Assembly (NCBI GenBank): GCA_030682755.1
Contig: JAUXNR010000286.1
Coordinates: forward strand, 1 to 13,388
Direction of reading: 5' to 3'
DNA length: 13,388 bases
Origin: Flavobacterium sp.
Lineage (GTDB): Bacteria > Bacteroidota > Bacteroidia > Flavobacteriales > Flavobacteriaceae
The notes under the pieces were generated by a model. It worked only from the letters and a program-made list of their open reading frames with translations, did no database searches and was not told the DNA's origin. Below are positions 7,782-13,388 of this stretch, piece by piece. Both the position numbers and the translations under genes were made by a program. Position 1 is the first letter of the stretch, and each line of letters opens with the position of its first letter.

Positions 7782-8696
7782 ATGAGAAAAAATATTTTAA
7801 TGGTAGTGATTTTTTCAGTTGTTACTTCATTCGGACAAGAAATAAAAGTTTCTTCAGGTAAGGTTGAACGGTTAAAAGATTTTAAATCAAAGTATGTACC
7901 TCCAAGAAATGTAGATATTTGGTTGCCTGAAAAATATTCGAAAAACAACTCTTATGCAGTGCTTTACATGCATGATGGTCAAATGCTTTTTGACGACACA
8001 AACACGTGGAATAGACAAGAATGGGGCGTTGATGAAACGATTACTAATTTATTAAATGAAGGAGTAATAAAAGATGTTATTGTAGTTGGCATTTGGAATA
8101 CAAAAAATAGGCATGCTGAATATTTTCCACAAAAACCCTTTGAGTCGTTAAGCATTGAAGCCTTGGAAATGATCAATCAAAATTTAAAAGAAGCCAATAG
8201 AGTTGATACTGAATTACAACCTCTATCAGACAATTATTTAAAATTTATAGTAAACGAGTTAAAACCTTATATTGATTCTAAGTTTTATACACTTAAAGAC
8301 AAAGAAAATACATTCATTGCCGGTTCAAGTATGGGAGGTTTAATTTCAATGTATGCTTTATGTGAATATCCGGAAGTTTTTGGAGCAGCCGCTTGTATCT
8401 CTACGCATTGGCCGGGGATTTTTAGTATTGAAAACAACCCGATACCGGGTGCATTTTACGATTATTTAAACAATAATTTACCGGATCCAAGCCAAAATAG
8501 GATATACTTTGATTATGGAACTGCAACGTTAGATGAACTCTATCCTCCGTTACAAAAAATAGTTGATGACATAATGGAGTCAAAAGGATTCTCTTTTGAA
8601 AATTGGAATACCGCTGAATTTGAAGGTGCAGATCATTCTGAAAATGCATGGCGTGAAAGATTGCGATATCCGCTTACTTTCCTTTTGAGAAAATAA
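7782..8696 (+). CDS. Secreted alpha/beta-hydrolase, esterase D / putative esterase family
   Basis: 304 aa with an N-terminal signal peptide (MRKNILMVVIFSVVTSFG, cleavage before Gln19), so it should act in the periplasm or outside the cell. The alpha/beta-hydrolase elements are visible: strand with YAVLYMHDGQ (~58-67), the nucleophile elbow GSSMGG at 181-186 giving Ser183, an acidic residue after the following strand (Asp244 or Asp251 in IYFDYGTATLD), and the catalytic His285 in GADHSENAW. The family hydrolyses ester bonds, for example of acylated sugars, siderophores or glutathione adducts; the substrate cannot be told here. It starts only 2 bases after the stop of the giant surface protein gene with no promoter in between, so it is very likely co-transcribed and translationally coupled. 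Length is normal for the family. It carries no recognisable T9SS sorting domain. Confidence 0.82.
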   Translation: MRKNILMVVIFSVVTSFGQEIKVSSGKVERLKDFKSKYVPPRNVDIWLPEKYSKNNSYAVLYMHDGQMLFDDTNTWNRQEWGVDETITNLLNEGVIKDVIVVGIWNTKNRHAEYFPQKPFESLSIEALEMINQNLKEANRVDTELQPLSDNYLKFIVNELKPYIDSKFYTLKDKENTFIAGSSMGGLISMYALCEYPEVFGAAACISTHWPGIFSIENNPIPGAFYDYLNNNLPDPSQNRIYFDYGTATLDELYPPLQKIVDDIMESKGFSFENWNTAEFEGADHSENAWRERLRYPLTFLLRK

Positions 8697-8698
8697 AA

Positions 8699-8734
8699 AA
8701 AAATAGCCCATCCGAAAACGAATGGGCTATTTTT
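8699..8734. terminator. Bidirectional hairpin terminator between the hydrolase gene and typA
   Basis: An AATAGCCCATCCG arm (8702-8714), AAAA loop (8715-8718) and CGAATGGGCTATT arm (8719-8731) form a 13-bp stem with one mismatch. Flanking A and T runs (A's before, T's to 8734) extend the stem to about 16 bp and supply a U-tract on either strand. It lies right after the hydrolase stop and 20 bases beyond the typA stop, so it should serve both converging genes. Confidence 0.9.
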
Positions 8735-8753
8735 ATATCTTGAAATTCTAGAA

Positions 8754-10550
8754 TTAGATTTTAAATCGTTTTCTGTCTGTTTCACTCAAATAGATTTTAC
8801 GTAAACGCAACGATTTTGGAGTTACTTCTACATATTCATCTTTTTGAATATATTCTAATGCTTCTTCTAAAGAGAATTTGATAGCCGGAATAATTCTAGC
8901 CTTATCATCTGCTCCAGAGGAACGAACGTTTGACAATTTCTTCGTCTTAGTTACATTCACAGTCATATCATCACTTCTGGTGTTTTCACCAATTACTTGA
9001 CCTTCATAAATATCTTCGTTTGGATCTACGAAAAACTTACCTCTGTCTTGTAATTTATCAATTGAATAAGGAATTGCTTTTCCGTTTTCCATTGAAATCA
9101 AAGATCCATTGTTACGACCCGGAATTTCTCCTTTGAATGGTTCATAACCAATAAAACGGTGAGCCATAATTGCTTCTCCGGCTGTAGCGGTTAACAATTG
9201 ATTACGCAATCCGATGATTCCACGTGATGGAATATTGAATTTTACAATCATACGTTCTCCTTTTCCTTCCATGCTTAACATTTCACCTTTACGGATAGAA
9301 ACGAATTCTACGGCTCTACCTGATAAATTCTCCGGTAAATCAATCGTTAATTCTTCAATTGGTTCACATTTAACGCCATCAATTTCTTTGATGATAACTT
9401 GTGGTTGACCAATTTGCATTTCATATCCTTCTCTTCTCATCGTTTCAATTAAAACCGATAAGTGCAATACACCACGACCAAAAACCATAAATTTATCTGC
9501 AGAATCAGTATCACCTACTCTAAGAGCAAGATTTTTTTCTAATTCTTTTGCCAAACGATCTTTAATGTGTCTTGAAGTTACAAATTTTCCTTCTTTACCA
9601 AAGAACGGAGAATCGTTGATGGTAAACAACATACTCATTGTTGGTTCATCAATAGCAATGGTTTGCAATGCTTCCGGATTATCAAAATCAGCGATGGTAT
9701 CACCAATTTCAAAACCTTCTACACCAACAATTGCACAAATATCTCCCGCAATTACTTCGGTTACTTTTTTACGGCCTAAACCTTCAAACGTATGTAATTC
9801 TTTAATTCTAGATTTAATTACTTTACCATCTCTCTTCACTAAAGAAATTGGCATTCCTTCTTTTAAAACGCCTCTTTCCAAACGACCAATCGCAATACGA
9901 CCTGTGAAGGAAGAGAAGTCTAAAGATGTAATCAACATTTGTGGAGTTCCTTCTGAAATTTTTGGAGCAGGAACATGTGTAATTACCATATCCAACAACG
10001 GTTCAATGTTTTCAGTTTGATTTCTGAAATCATCACTCATCCAATTGTTTTTAGCTGAACCATAAACGGTTGGAAAATCCAACTGTTCTTCGGTAGCTCC
10101 TAATTCAAACATTAGGTCAAAAACTTTTTCATGCACTTCTTCCGGAGTACAGTTTTCTTTATCTACTTTATTGATTACCACACAAGGCTTTAATCCTAAG
10201 TCGATGGCTTTTTGCAATACGAAACGCGTTTGTGGCATTGGCCCTTCAAAAGCATCTACTAACAAACAAACACCGTCTGCCATGTTTAATACACGCTCTA
10301 CTTCACCACCAAAATCGGCGTGACCCGGAGTGTCAATAATATTGATTTTTGTACCTTTATATACTACAGAAACATTTTTAGAAGTGATGGTAATTCCACG
10401 TTCACGCTCTAAATCGTTGTTGTCTAAGATTAAATCACCGGTGTTTTCGTTTTCACGAAAAAGCTGACAGTGATACATAATTTTGTCAACCAAAGTGGTC
10501 TTACCGTGGTCAACGTGGGCAATAATTGCAATGTTTCTAATTGATTCCAT
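8754..10550 (-). CDS. typA: Ribosome-associated translational GTPase TypA/BipA
   Basis: 598 aa, the usual length of TypA/BipA, a cytoplasmic GTPase of the elongation factor family that binds the 70S ribosome and affects ribosome assembly and stress adaptation. All G motifs are intact: G1 AHVDHGKT (11-18), G2 RGITI (51-55), G3 DTPGH (73-77), G4 NKVD (127-130) and G5 GSAK (164-167). The later part has the expected beta-barrel domain (around 205-300), EF-G-like domains (with FGRGVLHLSVLIETMRREG at ~360-380) and the BipA-specific C-terminal domain with RNGSLISMENG-like GRNNGSLIS and the end SLRLRKIYL. The start is fixed by MESIRNIAIIAHVDHGKT, which fits family N-termini, and by a promoter element 20 bases upstream. 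Transcribed alone; converges on the hydrolase gene and diverges from pdxH. Confidence 0.97.
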   Translation of the reverse strand: MESIRNIAIIAHVDHGKTTLVDKIMYHCQLFRENENTGDLILDNNDLERERGITITSKNVSVVYKGTKINIIDTPGHADFGGEVERVLNMADGVCLLVDAFEGPMPQTRFVLQKAIDLGLKPCVVINKVDKENCTPEEVHEKVFDLMFELGATEEQLDFPTVYGSAKNNWMSDDFRNQTENIEPLLDMVITHVPAPKISEGTPQMLITSLDFSSFTGRIAIGRLERGVLKEGMPISLVKRDGKVIKSRIKELHTFEGLGRKKVTEVIAGDICAIVGVEGFEIGDTIADFDNPEALQTIAIDEPTMSMLFTINDSPFFGKEGKFVTSRHIKDRLAKELEKNLALRVGDTDSADKFMVFGRGVLHLSVLIETMRREGYEMQIGQPQVIIKEIDGVKCEPIEELTIDLPENLSGRAVEFVSIRKGEMLSMEGKGERMIVKFNIPSRGIIGLRNQLLTATAGEAIMAHRFIGYEPFKGEIPGRNNGSLISMENGKAIPYSIDKLQDRGKFFVDPNEDIYEGQVIGENTRSDDMTVNVTKTKKLSNVRSSGADDKARIIPAIKFSLEEALEYIQKDEYVEVTPKSLRLRKIYLSETDRKRFKI

Positions 10551-10569
10551 CTGTTATTTTTTCAGGGTG

Positions 10570-10577
10570 CAAAGGTA
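10570..10577 (-). promoter_or_regulatory. typA promoter, -7 element
   Basis: On the minus strand the sequence reads TACCTTTG (10577 down to 10570), a perfect TAnnTTTG, followed by CA as is common in flavobacterial promoters. It ends 19 bases before the typA ATG. A TTTG lies upstream at 10594-10591 but with a 13-base spacer, shorter than the usual ~19, so the -33 part is uncertain. Confidence 0.75.
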
Positions 10578-10614
10578 CACTTTATTTTCTCAAAAAAAAT
10601 TTTAATGTGATACA

Positions 10615-10628
10615 ATAGTATATACTAT
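10615..10628. repeat. Perfect 14-base palindrome in the typA-pdxH intergenic region
   Basis: ATAGTATATACTAT equals its own reverse complement. It sits about 38 bases upstream of the typA -7 element and 2 bases from the left arm of the 13-base inverted repeat. Position and symmetry suit a binding site for a dimeric regulator, but no regulator is identified and AT-rich DNA yields such palindromes fairly easily. Confidence 0.5.
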
Positions 10629-10629
10629 G

Positions 10630-10721
10630 TTAAGTTTCAATTAAATTAGGGTATAAAACGTTATTTTATCAAGAATTAAAATCTAAATTAAATCTTAGTA
10701 ACTTAGCAAATTGAAACTTAA
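10630..10721. repeat. Perfect 13-base inverted repeat upstream of pdxH
   Basis: Left arm TTAAGTTTCAATT at 10630-10642 and right arm AATTGAAACTTAA at 10709-10721 are exact reverse complements, with 66 bases between. The right arm ends 11 bases before the pdxH ATG and follows the weak pdxH promoter candidate. The loop also has a short inverted repeat, ATAAAA/TTTTAT, at 10653-10669. It could be a pair of regulator sites or an RNA fold; nothing identifies which. Confidence 0.7.
10699..10706 (+). promoter_or_regulatory. Weak candidate -7 element for pdxH
   Basis: TAACTTAG differs from TAnnTTTG in one base and lies 26 bases before the pdxH ATG. No TTTG is seen at the expected upstream spacing. It is the best candidate on this strand between typA and pdxH, but weak. 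Confidence 0.3.
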
Positions 10722-10732
10722 TGCAATAAAAA

Positions 10733-11377
10733 ATGAAAGATCTAGGCAATTATCGCAAATCTTATGAGAAAAGTGAATTAGTGGAAACGGCAATTCCAGA
10801 AGATCCAATTAATCTATTTCATCGATGGTTTTATGAAACAGAGGAATTTGGTGCTATTGAAGAAGTTAATGCAATGACAGTTGCTACAATTGGATTGGAT
10901 GGCTTTCCAAAATCAAGAGTTGTTTTGTTAAAAAAGTTTAATGAAGAAGGTTTCATTTTTTACACCAATTATAATTCAGAAAAAGGAAAAGCGATTGCTC
11001 AAAATCCGAATATATGTTTGTCTTTCTTTTGGCCTACTATGGAAAGACAAGTAATAATAAAAGGAACTGCCGAAAAAACTCCCGAAGGAATTTCAGATGG
11101 ATACTTTGACTCACGACCTACCGGAAGTAAACTAGGAGCCATAGTATCTCCGCAAAGTGAAATTATTCCTTCCCGAAACTTTTTAGAGGATAATTTAAAG
11201 AGATTAGAAGCTACCATTCCTGAGAATGAAATTATAAGACCTCATAATTGGGGAGGCTTTTTGGTTCGACCAAAAGAAGTAGAATTTTGGCAAGGAAGAC
11301 CAAACCGACTTCATGACAGAATCCGCTATCAACTTCAAACGGATTACACTTGGAAAATTGATCGCTTAGCACCATAA
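10733..11377 (+). CDS. pdxH: Pyridoxamine/pyridoxine 5'-phosphate oxidase PdxH
   Basis: 214 aa, the usual length. The FMN-dependent cytoplasmic enzyme oxidises pyridoxamine or pyridoxine 5'-phosphate to pyridoxal 5'-phosphate in vitamin B6 synthesis and salvage. Family signatures are present: NAMTVATIGLDGFPKSRVVLLK (46-67), the FMN-binding segments FYTNYNSEKGK (76-86) and WPTMERQVIIKG (100-111), SRPTGSKLGAIVSPQSE (127-143), and the C-terminal FWQGRPNRLHDR (185-196), where Arg192 and His194 align with substrate-binding Arg197 and His199 of the E. coli enzyme. It ends in the typical RLAP. The ATG at 10733 follows an A-rich stretch, as expected for Bacteroidota, and gives the normal MKDLGNYRKSYEK start. 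A single-gene unit, divergent from typA. Confidence 0.97.
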   Translation: MKDLGNYRKSYEKSELVETAIPEDPINLFHRWFYETEEFGAIEEVNAMTVATIGLDGFPKSRVVLLKKFNEEGFIFYTNYNSEKGKAIAQNPNICLSFFWPTMERQVIIKGTAEKTPEGISDGYFDSRPTGSKLGAIVSPQSEIIPSRNFLEDNLKRLEATIPENEIIRPHNWGGFLVRPKEVEFWQGRPNRLHDRIRYQLQTDYTWKIDRLAP

Positions 11378-11385
11378 TTTGTAAG

Positions 11386-11411
11386 TAAAAATTTATGTAA
11401 TAATTTTTTTT
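11386..11411 (+). terminator. Weak AT-only terminator candidate after pdxH
   Basis: AAAAATT (11387-11393) can pair with AATTTTT (11402-11408) around an 8-base loop, followed by more T's. The stem has only A-T pairs, so it would be weak; the position just after the pdxH stop is the main support. Confidence 0.3.
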
Positions 11412-11431
11412 GTGCATTTCATCGATTTTAT

Positions 11432-11462
11432 TTTGCACTTTAACGACATAGTAGTAATATTG
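11432..11462 (+). promoter_or_regulatory. Candidate promoter of the CAP lipoprotein gene
   Basis: TTTG at 11432-11435 is followed after exactly 19 bases by TAATATTG at 11455-11462, one mismatch from TAnnTTTG. The spacing matches the Bacteroidota -33/-7 arrangement. It would give a leader of about 80 bases before the ATG at 11548. Confidence 0.4.
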
Positions 11463-11547
11463 AACAACCAAATCAACAATACGTTCATATTATAATAACA
11501 ATAAAAGTATTTGCCCCACATCTACTTTAAAAACTTAACCTACTACT

Positions 11548-12042
11548 ATGAAAGCAAAAATGTTTAGAGCATTGTTGCCAATTGCAATTATGTTCACTTT
11601 AGTGTCATGTTCAACTGAAGATTCAGCTGAAAGTTCGGAAAATTTGAGAGCTGAAAATTATGCCTACAATGACATAGAGCTTGATATGATGGCAAGAATA
11701 AATGATCACAGAGCAAGTGTTGGATTGCCTCAATTGGCTCCAATTGATCATATTTCTTACAAGTCAGGAGAACACAATGATTACATGATTGAAAACGATG
11801 TTGTTGGTCATTATTATTTTGAATCACGTTCAAACAACATCAAGCAAGTGCTGGGAGCAGTAAGAGTAAGTGAAAATTTAGCCTACAACTATAATACCAA
11901 TAATGCAGCTCTAAACGCATGGTTAAATAGTGACGGTCACAAAGAAAACATTGAAGGTGATTACACTCACTTTGGCATATCAATAAAAACAAATCCACAA
12001 AACGGAAGAAAATACTACACTAATATTTTTATGAAAAGGTAA
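11548..12042 (+). CDS. CAP/SCP-domain (PR-1-like) lipoprotein
   Basis: 164 aa. A signal peptide with lipobox LVSC gives lipidation at Cys21, so the mature protein is a membrane-anchored lipoprotein. The residues after Cys are acidic (CSTEDSAE), which resembles the surface-export signal described for Bacteroidota lipoproteins, so it may face outward. The CAP domain (~40-164) has the bacterial-type pattern: ARINDHRASVGLPQL helix start (49-63), His76 in EHNDYM, GH at 87-88, SENLAY with Glu109, WLNSDGHKENI with His131 (125-135), and the closing HFGISI and YYTNIFMK strands. The His/Glu set matches the CAP cavity residues. CAP proteins have varied or unknown functions, so no activity is assigned. 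It has its own candidate promoter and a strong terminator, so is likely a single-gene unit. Confidence 0.87.
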   Translation: MKAKMFRALLPIAIMFTLVSCSTEDSAESSENLRAENYAYNDIELDMMARINDHRASVGLPQLAPIDHISYKSGEHNDYMIENDVVGHYYFESRSNNIKQVLGAVRVSENLAYNYNTNNAALNAWLNSDGHKENIEGDYTHFGISIKTNPQNGRKYYTNIFMKR

Positions 12043-12069
12043 ATTTACCCCGATTTTACCTAACCTACT

Positions 12070-12097
12070 AAAAAGACCACAATTGTGGTCTTTTTTT
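12070..12097 (+). terminator. Rho-independent terminator after the CAP lipoprotein gene
   Basis: AAAAAGACCAC (12070-12080), loop AATT, GTGGTCTTTTT (12085-12095) form a perfect 11-bp stem, followed by T's to 12097. It starts 28 bases after the stop codon. Confidence 0.92.
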
Positions 12098-12150
12098 ATT
12101 GATAAAGATAAACTCATAATGAAATTTAAAATCTAATTAGATAATAAATT

Positions 12151-12304
12151 TGAAAATCGTTTAAAGATTTTGTAACAAGTAATGCTTATTCTTAACCCAT
12201 TCGGTATAATTAAATTTAGATATAATCTTACCACTAAGCAGCCTATCCGCAGGCAAGCTAGACGATTTTTTAAGAATAATTACTCTATTAAACTCGATTT
12301 TTCA
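12151..12304. repeat. Imperfect ~150-base inverted repeat
   Basis: The left arm (12151-12195) and right arm (12270-12304) share, in the same order when one is reverse-complemented, the blocks TGAAA, ATCG, TTTAA, AGTAAT and TATTCTTAA, separated by small insertions. The centre carries the GC-rich hairpin at 12234-12261. The arrangement suits a long structured RNA, a small non-autonomous mobile element or an intergenic palindromic repeat. No target-site duplication was recognised directly next to the arms. Confidence 0.5.
12234..12261. repeat. GC-rich hairpin inside the AT-rich gap
   Basis: GCCT (12241-12244), loop ATCCGC, AGGC (12251-12254), extended by a GC/GC pair at 12238-12239 with 12257-12258 and by CTA/TAG at 12234-12236 with 12259-12261, with small internal bulges. 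About 57% GC, against roughly a quarter around it. This resembles REP-like intergenic palindromes; other copies cannot be checked here. Confidence 0.45.
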
Positions 12305-12770
12305 TCAAAGATGAACAAATTATAGTATTTGCCTAATTTAAAATTTTAGAAATAGTGGCAAAAAATCCAGAGTTTTATTGAATTGAATAATTACACCCAA
12401 TGGGATAATCTAGTATTAATATCCAATAATACTTTTGCTAAGCTAATAGTTTAATAGGTATTTATTTTTGGTGGAAATTGAAACATATATTGCAATTCTA
12501 AAATGTATAAAACACATTACGGAGTGCATGCTTTTTACCAAGAAAAAGCTAACATTAATTTATAAATTGAGATGTTATAAATTAGCAATTAAATAATATG
12601 TTTATATCCCTATTTAGAAAAACAGACCGTCTCATCCGAAAACTTTACTGTTATGACATACTTAAACTTCACAATTTAATTCTTTCTTAGATTGAGAAAT
12701 TTGCACTTTTAATGATGCCTTTTTCGGGAATAAATGATAATAAAATATGAATTTTAAAATCTTACAAATA

Positions 12771-12803
12771 AAAAAATGGCAACCGTTTCGGGTTGCCATT
12801 TTT
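12771..12803 (-). terminator. Terminator after the OmpA-family gene
   Basis: AAAAATGGCAACC (12772-12784), loop GTTTCG, GGTTGCCATTTTT (12791-12803): a 13-bp stem whose A-run becomes the U-tract on the minus strand. It begins 20 bases beyond the stop of the minus-strand gene, so it should end that transcript; it could also stop any rightward transcript from the gap. Confidence 0.88.
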
Positions 12804-12823
12804 AATTCAATGAAATTAATCTC

Positions 12824-13388
12824 TTATAATTCAGTAATGATAAATTCACTTCTTCTGTTCATTTGGTGATCTTCTTCTGAACATTTTACACCATCTGCAC
12901 ATTTGTTTACTAATTGTGTTTCTCCATAACCTTTTCCGGTTAAACGCGATTTATCAATTCCGTTTTTAACCAACCAATCAATAGTAGATTTTGCTCTACG
13001 GTCTGATAATTTCTCATTATACTTGTGTGAAGCACGACTATCTGTATGAGAACGAATATCTATTTTCATTGTTGGATTTTCGTTTAAAACATCTAATATC
13101 TTAGCTAAATCAACTGCTGCATCCGGACGAATATTCCATTTGTCTAAGTCAAAATAAATCAAATTAATTTTGAAACAATTGGCCAAATCATCTCCTTCTT
13201 TCATGATACAAGTTTTTCTTTCTAACTTAATATCTACATGAGTTTTACCGGATTCATTAGGTACAACTACAGGAATTTCTTGGGTTACATAATCTTCACT
13301 TTCAGCTCGAACATAATATTTTTTATCACATTCAACGATGCCAAAATCAAATTTACCTTCGCTATCACTCATTACTTCTTTCATCACA
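12824..13388 (-). CDS. OmpA-family outer-membrane protein, C-terminal end (partial)
   Basis: The frame runs off the right edge; the GTG at 13387 is almost certainly an internal valine codon, so only the last 187 residues are visible. Residues ~1-57 look like the end of a carboxypeptidase-regulatory-like beta-sandwich (DSEGKFDFGIVECDKKYYVRA... typical alternating strands). Residues ~72-187 are an OmpA C-terminal domain: INLIYFDLDKWNIRPDA, then DIRSHTDS and YNEKLSDRRAKSTIDWL. Asp116 and Arg131 are 15 residues apart, as the peptidoglycan-binding Asp271 and Arg286 are in E. coli OmpA, and the end NRRSEFIITEL is typical. It should tie the outer membrane, or a complex in it, to peptidoglycan. In flavobacteria such proteins often lie downstream of a PorP/SprF-type gene for T9SS type B substrates; that neighbour would be outside the window. 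Confidence 0.9.
   Translation of the reverse strand, partial: VMKEVMSDSEGKFDFGIVECDKKYYVRAESEDYVTQEIPVVVPNESGKTHVDIKLERKTCIMKEGDDLANCFKINLIYFDLDKWNIRPDAAVDLAKILDVLNENPTMKIDIRSHTDSRASHKYNEKLSDRRAKSTIDWLVKNGIDKSRLTGKGYGETQLVNKCADGVKCSEEDHQMNRRSEFIITEL

Larger units (their letters stand above)
12098..12770. other. Gene-poor, AT-rich intergenic gap
   Basis: About 670 bases with no coding frame of convincing length on either strand. It is very AT-rich apart from a GC-rich hairpin near 12241. Contents seen: the ~150-base imperfect inverted repeat (12151-12304), a short perfect hairpin TTCATC/GATGAA with a 3-base loop at 12301-12315, CCCAATGGG at 12397-12405, and two copies of TTATAAATT at 12560-12568 and 12575-12583. 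A TAnnTTTG match (TAAATTTG, 12145-12152) sits right before the inverted repeat, but about one such match is expected by chance in a region this long and AT-rich. From 12316 to 12770 no further structure is recognised. It may hold a small RNA or decayed DNA; neither is shown. Confidence 0.6.

Noticed and set aside
9565..10020. 151-codon open frame on the plus strand opposite typA
   Set aside because: It is wholly inside the well-conserved typA gene on the other strand, its product matches nothing recognisable, and no promoter precedes it.
12145..12152. TAAATTTG as a promoter for a small RNA
   Set aside because: About one TAnnTTTG match is expected by chance in this gap counting both strands, and no TTTG at the right spacing is present; kept only as a remark in the intergenic entry.
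11506..12331. AGTATTTGCC twice in non-coding DNA (11506-11515 and near 12325)
   Set aside because: It does not fit TAnnTTTG because the TA and TTTG are not correctly spaced, and only one copy is near a gene start.
12601..12665. Short minus-strand frame (~20 codons) as remnant of a transposase or other gene
   Set aside because: Too short, no recognisable motif, and no terminal inverted repeats or duplications found around it.
13385..13387. GTG as start codon of the OmpA-family gene
   Set aside because: It lies at the window edge in the middle of a beta-sandwich-like region with no signal peptide; the frame is open to the edge, so the gene continues outside.

Overview
The window looks like a chromosomal piece of a member of the Bacteroidota, most likely a Flavobacterium-like member of the Flavobacteriaceae. 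The DNA is AT-rich and upstream sites match the Bacteroidota promoter consensus TAnnTTTG rather than the E. coli -35/-10 pair. Two large secreted proteins end in the type B (gliding-motility-associated, CHU_C-like) sorting domain of the type IX secretion system (T9SS), which is a hallmark of the phylum. This assignment is by pattern recognition, not by database search.

Left part (1-8696, all + strand): the C-terminal end of an ABC-2 type transporter permease is followed by two tandem genes for T9SS type B cell-surface proteins and, 2 bases after the second, a secreted alpha/beta-hydrolase of the esterase D type. The first surface protein (763 aa) starts with a choice-of-anchor L-like domain. 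The second (1683 aa) starts with an IgGFc-binding-like region and has aspartate-rich thrombospondin type 3 calcium-binding repeats. Both contain a repeated module of about 90-110 residues with a Cys-Asp start and a second conserved Cys (2 copies and 4 copies), and both end in the same Ig-like / SprB-like / type B CTD series, so they look like diverged paralogues. Both genes are preceded by the same 11-base promoter-like string.

Middle (8699-11377): a strong hairpin terminator sits between the converging hydrolase gene and typA (bipA, ribosome-associated GTPase, - strand). typA is divergent from pdxH (pyridoxamine 5'-phosphate oxidase, + strand). Their shared 182-base intergenic region has a clear typA promoter, a perfect 14-base palindrome and a perfect 13-base inverted repeat whose right arm abuts the pdxH start.

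Right part (11378-13388): a small CAP/SCP-domain lipoprotein gene with its own terminator, then about 780 bases without a convincing gene. This gap contains an imperfect ~150-base inverted repeat with a GC-rich hairpin in its centre. The window closes with the C-terminal end of an OmpA-family peptidoglycan-binding outer-membrane protein (- strand) and its terminator. The OmpA-like protein, the T9SS substrates, the secreted hydrolase and the CAP lipoprotein all belong to the cell envelope; typA and pdxH are housekeeping genes.

No CRISPR array, rRNA, tRNA, complete insertion sequence, phage or defence system was seen. The most unusual material is the Cys-paired repeat module in the two surface proteins, the dyad-rich typA/pdxH intergenic region and the structured element in the 12.1-12.8 kb gap.
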